A stretch of DNA of 64,000 nt from Pseudomonas sp. LB-090624 (lineage in GTDB: Bacteria; Pseudomonadota; Gammaproteobacteria; Pseudomonadales; Pseudomonadaceae), in NCBI RefSeq assembly GCF_003205205.1, contig NZ_QJRL01000013.1, positions 62,001 through 126,000 of the forward strand. Reading direction: 5' to 3'. Shown piece after piece: positions 29,585-37,838 of the stretch. How positions within the stretch are numbered: the first letter of the stretch is position 1; each line of letters opens with the position of its first letter. Position numbers and translations under genes: made by a program. Below the pieces are notes generated by a model, which worked only from the letters and a program-made list of their open reading frames with translations, was not told the origin of the DNA and did not search any database.

Positions 29585-30434
29585 CCGCACTTCGCTCCCG
29601 CCTTGCCGAAAACACACGCCGCACCACACGAACCTGGTGCGTGTTCAAATCGATCTCCAGATCGCTGTACAAGTACATGCGCCGGCCTGCCAGCTCCGCC
29701 TGTACCTCCAGGCGAAACCAGCGGCTGCTCACTGCCAGCCCACGCCTGTCCAGGCCCTGGCCCTCCAGCTGGGGCTGGGCAAGAAAGCGCTCCACGGTGG
29801 GGTATCCCGCTTCGGGGCGCGCCCTTGCCAGCTCCGCGGCCACCGTCGGTGACAGCTCGGCGAACGCCGCCAGCAAGCGCGGCGGGGCCGTATTGATGTT
29901 GAGCCGCGCCTCCTTGGGCAGTACCACTACCCACGGTCGCAACCGCGTCATCACCTCGGCGGTTACCCCAGGCAATGCGCGCAACTGGGTTGGATCGAGC
30001 ATTGGCTGGCCAACGAGCCCGTCCAATGCCGGCGGCTCCAGCTGCAATGAATGGCATAGGCGTTCCCAGCGCTCGAGCAGCAACGGGTCGGGCGCCTTTC
30101 CGGTAATCAGGGCTCCCAGGTTCAGCCGACCCGAAAGGTCTTCCAACTGCAGGGTTACCTGCCCTTGATCGAGGTTCAACGCCCGGGGCTGGGCCCAGGC
30201 TTGCCGATCATGGGTGACCTGCAAGACCTCGCCCAGCTCGCGGCGCAGGCTCACCAGACCCTGCTGCTCGCCTGCATGGGCCAGGCGCAATAAACGCGTA
30301 CCCTCGGTCTGCCGGGTAACCCCGCCAACCAACAGTTGATGGCTGTGCAACATGCCGGCTACCAGCATCGTGAGCAGCGCCATGACCAGCAGCACGGTAA
30401 CCAACGCGAGCCCCGTTTGCCGTTGCCCCCTCAC
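29577..30434 (-). CDS. gspK: Type II secretion minor pseudopilin GspK
   Basis: A 285-residue minor pseudopilin with a prepilin-like leader: RQTG followed by LALVTVLLVMALLTMLVAGM. It lacks the glutamate at position 5 of the mature chain, as GspK proteins typically do, since it caps the tip of the pseudopilus. The alpha domain (LNINTAPPRLLAAF) is the hallmark T2SSK block (helix-hairpin-helix-like). Its start overlaps the gspJ stop by ATGA. Confidence 0.9.
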   Translation of the reverse strand: MRGQRQTGLALVTVLLVMALLTMLVAGMLHSHQLLVGGVTRQTEGTRLLRLAHAGEQQGLVSLRRELGEVLQVTHDRQAWAQPRALNLDQGQVTLQLEDLSGRLNLGALITGKAPDPLLLERWERLCHSLQLEPPALDGLVGQPMLDPTQLRALPGVTAEVMTRLRPWVVVLPKEARLNINTAPPRLLAAFAELSPTVAAELARARPEAGYPTVERFLAQPQLEGQGLDRRGLAVSSRWFRLEVQAELAGRRMYLYSDLEIDLNTHQVRVVRRVFSARRERSADE

Positions 30435-31021
30435 TGGCTGGCGCCCCCCAGTGGCAGTACCCGCCGCACCTGCTCAAAGCGCTTGGTCGACAGCGTCACC
30501 TCCAGCGCCTGTGGGGGCACCGGCCGCCGCTGGGCCATGGGCCAGCTCGCCTGCCAGCCGCTTCCGGGCACATGTACACGCCAATGCAGCTCGCGTACAC
30601 CTTCGAGCAAGCGCTGCGGCCGAAGCTGGTCTTGCCCCTGCGTGCGCCGTTGACGCCACAGCACCCCTTCCTCGAGCCAATACTCGACAACCCTCAACTC
30701 GCTGCGTTTAAGCGCCTGGTTGTCTTGCTCCCTGGCCAACCAATGCGCCCGTGCGCCGTGCAGCAGTACACCGTAACCGCCCTTGCCGAGACTCGCAGGC
30801 TGGTAACCCAGCAGGGCATCGCGTTGCATCAGGCTCATGGCCCTGGCCAACGCTCGCAGCTCATTGGCCTGCATCTGCCGTGCGCTTTCGGCACGCATGA
30901 ACACATCGAGCACGCGCGCGCTGCCCACCGCCAGCGAGGCAAAGATGGCGATCGCCAGCAGCAGCTCGATCAAGGTGAAGCCCCCCTGCCCGGGCAACCT
31001 GCCTGGCCTAGCGTGGCGCAT
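30431..31021 (-). CDS. gspJ: Type II secretion minor pseudopilin GspJ
   Basis: A 196-residue minor pseudopilin. From the ATG at 31021 the sequence has the prepilin peptidase site QGG|FTLIELLLAIAIFASLAVG with glutamate at +5. Length and position fit GspJ, which joins GspI and GspK at the pseudopilus tip. Its start lies 14 nt inside the end of gspI, so translation is coupled. Confidence 0.89.
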   Translation of the reverse strand: MRHARPGRLPGQGGFTLIELLLAIAIFASLAVGSARVLDVFMRAESARQMQANELRALARAMSLMQRDALLGYQPASLGKGGYGVLLHGARAHWLAREQDNQALKRSELRVVEYWLEEGVLWRQRRTQGQDQLRPQRLLEGVRELHWRVHVPGSGWQASWPMAQRRPVPPQALEVTLSTKRFEQVRRVLPLGGASQ

Positions 31022-31400
31022 CGAACAGCCCCAACCACCCCGTGGCCTGATGCAGTACTTGGCGGTCCGAAGCAAGGCCTACCCGTACGTGTACTTCCAG
31101 CAGGGCACTCCCAGCCAGGCGGCGGCGGGTTTCCTCCAGGGTCCAGCGACGCTGGCCGAACATGACATCCAGGGTGCGCTCGCCAGGACCCGGTGCAGGT
31201 TGCAGGCGCATCTCCATCAAGTGGTTGTCAGCGACCCAGCTGGCGAGCAAGCGCTTCTCAAGCCCCTGCGATTGCACCAGCACATGCTGGCTGGCCGAGG
31301 TAACCGCCACGGCCAGTACCGCGAAGATCACCAACGCCACCAACACTTCCAACAAGGTGAAGCCGCGTTCAGCGCAGGAAACTGGGGTCATTGATGCCAT
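31008..31400 (-). CDS. gspI: Type II secretion minor pseudopilin GspI
   Basis: A minor pseudopilin of 130 residues (ATG at 31400; the ATG at 31391 would give 127). The processing site ERG|FTLLEVLVALVIFAVLAVAVT is clear. The C-terminal half has the GspI-type WVADNHLMEMRLQP block, close to the family W-x-A-x-N-x-L pattern. The 5' end overlaps the end of gspH by up to 32 nt, which is long but consistent with the packed layout here. Confidence 0.89.
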   Translation of the reverse strand: MASMTPVSCAERGFTLLEVLVALVIFAVLAVAVTSASQHVLVQSQGLEKRLLASWVADNHLMEMRLQPAPGPGERTLDVMFGQRRWTLEETRRRLAGSALLEVHVRVGLASDRQVLHQATGWLGLFDAPR

Positions 31401-31833
31401 CGCTCGACACAGAAACAAGGCGTACATCGTTCACCCCGAAATGAAGAGCAAACGGCGTGTGCTCGTCGTTGCCGTACATCACCAGTTGCGGAGCCCTCCC
31501 AGGCACACCGGGAGGCACCGGAACCCCATCGATCTCCACGTGCAGGTCCAGGTCGATATCTCGGTGCTTGCCCGCAATCTCCCAGCTGTGCCCGGCGGCT
31601 TTGAGCAGTTGATAGCCCCGGGCATCAATGCGAATACCCACCGCCAATCCTTCCAGCACCGCCTGTTGCCGCGCGTGCTGCACCAACTGAAAGAAAAGGC
31701 TGGCTTCCTGATTGGCCATACGTTGCGGGTCGCGCCCGAACATGAACCCTGCCATGCTCATCACGATGCCCAGCAGCAGCATGACCAGCAGCAGCTCCAG
31801 CAGCGTAAAGCCTTGAGAACAGCGCTGTTTCAT
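31369..31833 (-). CDS. gspH: Type II secretion minor pseudopilin GspH
   Basis: A 154-residue minor pseudopilin with the processing site SQG|FTLLELLLVMLLLGIVMSMAG and glutamate +5. The rest is a GspH-type beta domain. Its ATG overlaps the gspG stop by ATGA. It has the usual place between gspG and gspI. Confidence 0.88.
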   Translation of the reverse strand: MKQRCSQGFTLLELLLVMLLLGIVMSMAGFMFGRDPQRMANQEASLFFQLVQHARQQAVLEGLAVGIRIDARGYQLLKAAGHSWEIAGKHRDIDLDLHVEIDGVPVPPGVPGRAPQLVMYGNDEHTPFALHFGVNDVRLVSVSSDGINDPSFLR

Positions 31834-32276
31834 TCGGGCCAGTTACCAATATCGGCATCCATCTCATCACCACCCGGCTGACCATCGGCCCCCAGGGAGT
31901 AAAGGTCATAGCCTTGGGCAGAACGGGTGCCCGGGCTTGCAAACTGGTAAGGGGAGCCCCAGGGGTCGATGGGTGTACTCTTGAGATAGTCTTGGGCACT
32001 CCATTGACGCGGCAGGGGCGCTACGGTTGGTCGCGTCACCAAGGCTTCCAGGCCTTGCGAGGTGGTCGGATAGCGGCCGTTATCCAGGCGGTAGATTTCC
32101 AACGCGGTGGAGATCGACTGGATATCGGTACGGGCTGCGGTCAGCTTGGCATGGTCAGGACGGCTCATCACGTTGGGCAGCACCAGCGCGCCAAGCACCC
32201 CCAGGATGATGACCACCACCATGATTTCGATGAGGGTGAAGCCGCGTTGCGCACGGCGTGCTGAACGTATGGACAT
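31830..32276 (-). CDS. gspG: Type II secretion major pseudopilin GspG
   Basis: The 148-residue major pseudopilin, which polymerises into the T2SS piston. The processing site QRG|FTLIEIMVVVIILGVLGALVLP is followed by the conserved ALEIYRLDNGRYPTTSQGLEAL block and the C-terminal DPWGSPYQF and SLGADGQPGGDE elements; the acidic loop holds the calcium site in known GspG structures. It begins one nt after gspF. Confidence 0.96.
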   Translation of the reverse strand: MSIRSARRAQRGFTLIEIMVVVIILGVLGALVLPNVMSRPDHAKLTAARTDIQSISTALEIYRLDNGRYPTTSQGLEALVTRPTVAPLPRQWSAQDYLKSTPIDPWGSPYQFASPGTRSAQGYDLYSLGADGQPGGDEMDADIGNWPE

Positions 32277-32277
32277 A

Positions 32278-33483
32278 TCAGTTGACCAGTTGGTTGAGGT
32301 TGAGAATCGGCAGCAGGATGGCGAGCACGATGAACAGCACGATGCCGCCCATCACCAGCAGCATCAGTGGCTCGCACAGGCTCACCAGCAACGAGATGCG
32401 CCCCGCCAGTTGCCTGGCCTGAAGGTCTGCGGCACGTTCAAGCATGGTGTCCAGCTCACCGGCGCGTTCGCCACTGGCGATCATGTGCAGCATCAGTGGC
32501 GGTAAGGTGTCGCTGCGTGCCAGGCAATTGGCCAGCGAGCTGCCCTCGCCCAGCTCGCGAGCGGCCTGCAACAAACGCTCGCGCAGAATCAGGTTGCCCA
32601 TCACCGCTGCGCCGATGTTCATTGCCTCGACCAGGGCGACCCCGCTGCGCCCCAGGATGGCCAAGGTACCGATGAAGCGTGCCGCTTCACTGGCCCGGAC
32701 AAACTCGCCATAGCCCGGCAGGCGCAGTGAAAAGCCATGCCATTGCCTGCGCAGTGCCGGTTGGCGAAGTGCCCAGGCAATCAGCGCAGCAGCTACCACC
32801 AACAGCGCCAGCGCTGCCAAGCCGTAATGCTGGGTGGCATCGCTCAGGGCGATCAGCACTTGCGTTGCCAGCGGCAGCTGCGCTTGGTCGCGCGAAAAGG
32901 CCTGCACCACATCGGGCACCACATAACCGAGCAGAAACCCCACCACCAGTAACGAAACAACCAGCAGGATCACCGGGTAAACCATGGCCAGTTGTACCTT
33001 CTGGCGCAGGGCCTGCTGGTTCTCGCCATGCTCGGCCAAGCGTTCGAGTACGGCCGCCAGGTGGCCGGAGCGTTCGGCGGCGGCCACGGTCGCCCGGTAA
33101 ACCATGGGGAACGCCTGAGGGTAGTGCGCCAGGGCTTGGGCCAGCGCGAGGCCTTCGGCAACCCGCTCAACCACGCCCCTCAGCACCAGCCTTACCTGGC
33201 GCTGGGTGCTCTGGCCGGCAACTGCCTGCAAGGCCTCGGTCAACGGCACCCCAGCATGCAGCAGCGTCGCCAGCTGGCGGGTGAGCAACGAGCGTTGGGC
33301 CAGGCTCATGCCTTTACCTGTGCGCCAGGCGGCCATTGGCGATGCCCCTACCGGGGCCAGCTTCAGCACCAGCAAGCCTTGCTCGCGCAAGGTTTGCCGG
33401 GCCTGACGCGCCCCCGGTGCCTCCAGCGTTCCTCGCTGGCGCGCCCCCTGCGCATCCTGGGCCTGGTAGCGGAACACCGGCAT
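32278..33483 (-). CDS. gspF: Type II secretion inner-membrane platform protein GspF
   Basis: A 401-residue polytopic protein with two T2SSF repeats (about residues 70-190 and 270-395), each with LLTRQLATLL-type and RFIGTLAIL-type starts, and three membrane segments (about 165-190, 215-245, 370-395). It forms the core of the platform and contacts GspE. It follows gspE with one spacing base (TGA C ATG). Confidence 0.94.
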   Translation of the reverse strand: MPVFRYQAQDAQGARQRGTLEAPGARQARQTLREQGLLVLKLAPVGASPMAAWRTGKGMSLAQRSLLTRQLATLLHAGVPLTEALQAVAGQSTQRQVRLVLRGVVERVAEGLALAQALAHYPQAFPMVYRATVAAAERSGHLAAVLERLAEHGENQQALRQKVQLAMVYPVILLVVSLLVVGFLLGYVVPDVVQAFSRDQAQLPLATQVLIALSDATQHYGLAALALLVVAAALIAWALRQPALRRQWHGFSLRLPGYGEFVRASEAARFIGTLAILGRSGVALVEAMNIGAAVMGNLILRERLLQAARELGEGSSLANCLARSDTLPPLMLHMIASGERAGELDTMLERAADLQARQLAGRISLLVSLCEPLMLLVMGGIVLFIVLAILLPILNLNQLVN

Positions 33484-33484
33484 G

Positions 33485-34948
33485 TCAGCCCTGCCCCGTC
33501 ACACGCAGCAGCTCTGCCACGCTGGTCTGCCCCAGGCAGACCCGCTGGACGCCATGCTGGAACAGGCTCGGTGTGGCCCCGCGGATCACTGCGGACATGT
33601 CAGCCAGGGACGCACGGGCGTGGATCGCCTGGGCCAAGGCAGGCGTCACCACCACCATCTCGTGCAAGGCCAGGCGCCCGCTGTAACCCTGCAGGCATTC
33701 GCTACAGCCCTGCGCTTCGTAGAGCTGCGACGGCAACCCGGCAGGGTGGCCCAAAGCGCTGGCCGTGGCCTCGTCCACCTCATAGACGACCTTGCAGTGG
33801 TCGCAAAGCCGCCGCACCAGCCGCTGGGCCATCACCCCGGCCAGCGATGAGGCAAGCAAACACGTATCGATGCCCATGTCGGCAAGGCGCGTGATAGCCC
33901 CCAGCGCACTGTTGGTATGCAGGGTGGACAGCACCAGGTGGCCGGTCAGCGAGGCCTGCACCGCGATGTCTGCAGTCTCCCGGTCACGGATTTCGCCCAC
34001 CATGACCACGTCCGGGTCCTGGCGCAGGATGGCGCGCAGGCCACGGGCGAAGGTCATGTCGACCTTGGTGTTCACCTGGGTCTGGCCGATGCCGGGCAGG
34101 TGATATTCGATCGGGTCCTCGACGGTGAGGATATTGCGGGATACCTGGTTTAGGTATGACAGCGCGGTGTACAGCGTCGTGGTCTTGCCGGACCCGGTGG
34201 GCCCGGTGACCAGAAAAATGCCGTGCGGTTTTTCCAGCATGTGCATGAAGCCAGCTCGCACCGAGCTCTGCATCTGCATGTGGTCGATGTCCAGGCGTAC
34301 TGCCTGCTTGTCCAGCAAGCGCAGCACCACCCGCTCGCCATGGGCGGCAGGCAAGGTCGACACCCGCACGTCCACTTCATGGCCGGCAAGGCGCAGGCTG
34401 ATCCGGCCATCCTGGGGCACGCGCTTTTCGGCGATATCCAGGCGCGCCATGACCTTGATGCGCGAAACCAACAGGGCAGAAAGTCCCCGCGGCGGCGTCA
34501 GTACTTCGCGCATGACGCCGTCGATGCGCATGCGCACGCGCAGCTGCTGCTCGAAGGTTTCCAGGTGGATATCCGAGGCCCGCGATCTCACCGCCTCGCT
34601 GAACAAGGCGTTGAGCAGGCGAATGATCGGCGCGTCGTCTTGTTGCTCAAGCAGGTCGCAGGTCTGCGGCAGGGCTTCGGCCAACCGCGACAGGTCGATT
34701 TCCTGGTCGAGGCCCTGGACCACCGCCTGCGCGGCATCCTGGCCTGGGCCGTAGCATTGGGCCAGGCGCTCGGCAAAGTGGGCGTCGCTCACGCGACGCA
34801 GAGGCCAGGTACTGCCCACTCGCCTGCAGGCCTCAGCCATGGCGGCCAGTGAAGCGCCTTCACGCATCAGCAAAGCAGGCTCGGCTGCCTGGCGGTCGAG
34901 CAGGATGCCGTGACGTCGGGCAAAGCTGAACGGTAGGGCGATGCTCAT
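33485..34948 (-). CDS. gspE: Type II secretion ATPase GspE
   Basis: A 487-residue cytoplasmic hexameric ATPase that powers pseudopilus growth. Walker A is GPTGSGKT (residues 249-256), Walker B VVMVGE (314-319), with the Asp box IRDRETADIA after it and the His box LVLSTLHTNSA. A four-cysteine zinc element is present (C382, C385, C415, C418), typical of GspE/PilB. The N-terminal domain (about 1-90) for GspL binding is present. The start overlaps the gspD stop (ATGA). Confidence 0.96.
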   Translation of the reverse strand: MSIALPFSFARRHGILLDRQAAEPALLMREGASLAAMAEACRRVGSTWPLRRVSDAHFAERLAQCYGPGQDAAQAVVQGLDQEIDLSRLAEALPQTCDLLEQQDDAPIIRLLNALFSEAVRSRASDIHLETFEQQLRVRMRIDGVMREVLTPPRGLSALLVSRIKVMARLDIAEKRVPQDGRISLRLAGHEVDVRVSTLPAAHGERVVLRLLDKQAVRLDIDHMQMQSSVRAGFMHMLEKPHGIFLVTGPTGSGKTTTLYTALSYLNQVSRNILTVEDPIEYHLPGIGQTQVNTKVDMTFARGLRAILRQDPDVVMVGEIRDRETADIAVQASLTGHLVLSTLHTNSALGAITRLADMGIDTCLLASSLAGVMAQRLVRRLCDHCKVVYEVDEATASALGHPAGLPSQLYEAQGCSECLQGYSGRLALHEMVVVTPALAQAIHARASLADMSAVIRGATPSLFQHGVQRVCLGQTSVAELLRVTGQG

Positions 34949-36786
34949 GGGCGCGGCCGGAGCGCGTCGGGCAGACGCCGCGTATCGAACATCCGCGGGG
35001 CATCTTCCGGCAAGGTCGAATCATCCGCATGGCGCAACCCTTCGTAGGCACGCCCCCCCGCCTCGACCCGGTCGGCCTGGCTGCGCAAGATGGTCGGGCG
35101 CAGGAACACCATGAGGTTGGTTTTTTCCTGGGTGTCGCTGCGCCACCGGAACAAGCCACCCACCCAGGGAATACGGCTGAGCAGCGGCACGCCGCGCTCT
35201 ACCTGGCGCACGCTGTCCTTGATCAGGCCACCAATCACGATGATCTCGCCATCGGATGCCAGTATGGTGCTCTTGAGCGTGCGCTTGTTGGTGATCAGGT
35301 CATTCTCGGCCGCGCTGGGCGCAATTTCCGAGCTTTCCTGCTCGACCTCGAGGCGCAGGCTGTTGCCTTCGTTGATGTGCGGGCGCACCTTCAGGCTGAT
35401 ACCGATGTCCTTGCGCTCGACCGTGGTGAAGGGGTTTTCCGAACCACTGCCGGGGGTCACGTAAGAGCCTGTCTTGAACGGCACGTTCTGCCCAACCAGG
35501 ATCTGCGCCTCCTGGTTATCCAGCGTCAGCAGGCTAGGCGTGGACAACAGATTGCTGCGGCTGTTGCTGGCCAAAGCCGATACCAGGACGGCAAAACGAT
35601 CAGATCCGATGGCCAGGGCGGCGCCCCCCGGCAGCTTGGCCTCCTTGCCCAGCAGGTCGGCCAATGTAGCGCCGCTTTCGCTGTAGGTAATGCCACCTTT
35701 GAGGCCACCCTTGTCCATGCCCCATTGCACGCCCAGCGCCTCCTCGATGCTGCCGCTCACTTCAACGATTGCCGCATGAATAAGCACCTGCGCCCGCGGC
35801 TGGTCCAGTTGCAGGACGATCTGTTCCACACTGGCCAACGTCTGCGGCTCGCCCAGCAGCACCAGCGCGTTCTGGCTGGCATCGGCCTTGACGATGGCTT
35901 CGCCGGCGATGCCGACGCCCGGAGTGTTTGTGCCCGGCGTGCCATCCAGGCGTTTGCCCACCTCGCCCAGCACCTCGGCAAGCTGCTCGGCGTTGCTGTG
36001 TTGCAGGCGCACCACCCGCCAGTTCTGTGAGGTAGCTGGTGCTGGTACATCCAGCGTGCGTGTCAGTTGCGCCAAGCGTTGCCTGGACTTGGCCGGGCCA
36101 AGGATCAGCAGGCGGTTACCGCCCGCATCGACCAGCACCCGCACGCCGCTGTCGGGCCCTCCGGCGGCTGCTTCAATCACTGGGAACACCGCATCGGCGC
36201 GGGCTTGGCGCAAGCTCACCAGCTCATGGTCATGCCGCTGGCCGCTGTCGAGTTGCAAAACCAGGTGCTCCAGGCGGTCAAGGTTGGCTGCGGAGTCGGT
36301 CACCACCAAGGCATTGGCCGAACTGGACGGCCCAATGTAGCCACTGCTGGAAACCAGTGGCCGTAACAACCCGGCCAGGTCGGCAGCCACACTGCCCGAC
36401 AGGTTGAAAACCCGCGTCGTGAACGCTGCCGGTATCGCCTCCACCTGCTGGTTGGCCCAGGCCTTGGCCTCACTGGCCGGCAGCACCAGCAAACGGTCAC
36501 CGTCGTTCACGGCGGCAAAGCCTTGGGCATTGAGCACCGAGTAGAACAGCCGGCGGATCCCTTCGCGGTCCAGTGCTTCGTTGGAAAGGACTGTGATACG
36601 GCCCTGCACGCGCGGGTCGAGGATGATCGTCTGGTCGAGGATCGCGCCCACTTCGCGTACCACCTCGCGTACATCGGCATCGCTCATCGCCAGCTGCCAG
36701 GTGGGCGCCTCAGCCAGCGCCAGGGAAGAGTTCAGGGTAAGACAGGCGCCGAACGAGGCGGCGCGCAGATATCGCTTGAGAGTCAT
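34945..36786 (-). CDS. gspD: Type II secretion secretin GspD
   Basis: A 613-residue outer-membrane secretin from the ATG at 36786, with GGGAGG five bases upstream; longer upstream frame has no such site. A signal peptide (to about residue 25, LALAEA) is followed by N0-N3 domains (about 28-320; TTRVFNLSGSVAADLAGLLRPL belongs to N1) and the secretin core with VPFKTGSYVTPGSGSENPFTTVERKDIGISLKVRPHIN in sense, then IIVIGGLIKDSVRQVERGVPLLSRIPWVGGLFR. No lipobox. A pilotin gene was not seen. Confidence 0.95.
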   Translation of the reverse strand: MTLKRYLRAASFGACLTLNSSLALAEAPTWQLAMSDADVREVVREVGAILDQTIILDPRVQGRITVLSNEALDREGIRRLFYSVLNAQGFAAVNDGDRLLVLPASEAKAWANQQVEAIPAAFTTRVFNLSGSVAADLAGLLRPLVSSSGYIGPSSSANALVVTDSAANLDRLEHLVLQLDSGQRHDHELVSLRQARADAVFPVIEAAAGGPDSGVRVLVDAGGNRLLILGPAKSRQRLAQLTRTLDVPAPATSQNWRVVRLQHSNAEQLAEVLGEVGKRLDGTPGTNTPGVGIAGEAIVKADASQNALVLLGEPQTLASVEQIVLQLDQPRAQVLIHAAIVEVSGSIEEALGVQWGMDKGGLKGGITYSESGATLADLLGKEAKLPGGAALAIGSDRFAVLVSALASNSRSNLLSTPSLLTLDNQEAQILVGQNVPFKTGSYVTPGSGSENPFTTVERKDIGISLKVRPHINEGNSLRLEVEQESSEIAPSAAENDLITNKRTLKSTILASDGEIIVIGGLIKDSVRQVERGVPLLSRIPWVGGLFRWRSDTQEKTNLMVFLRPTILRSQADRVEAGGRAYEGLRHADDSTLPEDAPRMFDTRRLPDALRPRP

Positions 36787-37271
36787 TGCACCTCCCGCAA
36801 CACGCGGGATGAAGGGTCGGGAGTGTGGTGCGGGCGAACGGCAGCACCTGCAGGCAGGAACACGGAGGGAGCGGGCGCGGACATCGACACGACTTCCTCG
36901 CGGCCTTCGGACCACAACACGATGGAACGCACATCGATACGGCGCAGCACGCCGCGTCCCGGTATGCGGTCACCGACGCGGTAGATAGCCTCACCGTCAT
37001 GGCTTTTCACCAGGGCACGAGCCTCGCCCTGGCTGGAAACGAAACTGGCCTTGAGGGCGACATCCGCTTGGCCCGACTGCTGCGGGCGCGTTGCTTTGAA
37101 GCCGAACGCCAGCGCCACGGTGGCCGCCGGCAACGCTTTTGTCGGCAGCTGGGGTGTCTCCAACGGCACTGCCGGCGGGGCAGCGACGGGATAAGTCCTT
37201 TCCCGCCATGCCAGCCAGGCAAGCGTTGCCACCACGCACGCCAGCCAGGTCAAATGCGAACTGCGCTTCAT
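36783..37271 (-). CDS. gspC: Type II secretion protein GspC, short form
   Basis: A 162-residue bitopic inner-membrane protein. A membrane segment (LTWLACVVATLAWLAW, about 7-22) is followed by a Pro-rich linker and the homology region (ALKASFVSSQGEARALVKSHDGEAIYRVGDRIPGRGVLRRIDVRSIVL in sense) that binds the secretin N0 domain. The chain ends about 30 residues later, so the PDZ or coiled-coil domain of classical GspC (about 270-300 residues) is missing. Stop overlaps the gspD start (ATGA). Confidence 0.85.
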   Translation of the reverse strand: MKRSSHLTWLACVVATLAWLAWRERTYPVAAPPAVPLETPQLPTKALPAATVALAFGFKATRPQQSGQADVALKASFVSSQGEARALVKSHDGEAIYRVGDRIPGRGVLRRIDVRSIVLWSEGREEVVSMSAPAPSVFLPAGAAVRPHHTPDPSSRVLREVQ

Positions 37272-37276
37272 CCGGG

Positions 37277-37789
37277 TCAGGGCAACACCCGCCGCAGCAC
37301 GCGTCGCCCGCTCAGCTCATGCAACACCACGGCAGCGATATGCAGCGCTACCCCCGTGGCCAGCAGCAGGCAGGCAGCAATGTGAATGTAGAACCAGACG
37401 CGGTGCCAGAACGGCTCGCTCAGCAGTGGCGAAATGGAGAGCCAGCCGAACACGTCTATAACCCTGTCCATCATCAACAGGCCGGACGCCAATACGATCG
37501 CCGTGCTCCAGTACAAGCCCTCGTGCACGACATGCGCAATGCGCTGGCCCTGAGGGTCATCGTGCAGGCTAGGTGGCTTGAGACGGGTCAGGCGCAACAG
37601 CCAGCGCAGCAGAAATACCGGGATGAACAACGTAGTCATGGCGACGTTGATGAAGGCGACCAGGTGAAGCGTGGCGGGGGTGACATCCATGTGCGCCACG
37701 TAAAAACCGCTGATCAGCGCCCAAAGGATGACCATTGCAGAGACCCAGTGCAGGAGGATCTGCTGCCAGCAATACTTTTGTACTTGCAT
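37277..37789 (-). CDS. Cytochrome b561-type diheme membrane protein
   Basis: A 170-residue protein with four membrane segments (about 11-32, 42-62, 88-106, 130-158). Histidines placed like heme ligands are H14 (LLHWVSA), H42, H86/H89 (HVVHEGLYWS), H136 and H150 (FYIHIAACLLLATGVALH), the pattern of bacterial cytochrome b561/b-type electron carriers that pass electrons from quinol. It sits between the LPMO gene and gspC, 5 nt before gspC, so it is a fixed part of the secretion block. A role in feeding electrons to the LPMO or to its periplasmic reductant is inference. Confidence 0.85.
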   Translation of the reverse strand: MQVQKYCWQQILLHWVSAMVILWALISGFYVAHMDVTPATLHLVAFINVAMTTLFIPVFLLRWLLRLTRLKPPSLHDDPQGQRIAHVVHEGLYWSTAIVLASGLLMMDRVIDVFGWLSISPLLSEPFWHRVWFYIHIAACLLLATGVALHIAAVVLHELSGRRVLRRVLP

Positions 37790-37806
37790 TTGGAGTACTC
37801 GAAGAG

Positions 37807-37829
37807 CCTGGCCCCCTCAAGGGGCCAGG
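37807..37829. terminator. Hairpin between the LPMO gene and the cytochrome-gsp genes
   Basis: CCTGGCCCC (37807-37815) pairs perfectly with GGGGCCAGG (37821-37829) over a five-base loop, inside the 49-bp gap between LPMO stop and cytochrome start. There is no long T run on the minus strand (CTCTTCG follows), so it is more likely a partial terminator or an RNA-stabilising stem that sets LPMO transcript levels above those of the machine. Confidence 0.6.
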
Positions 37830-37838
37830 TTTGATGCC

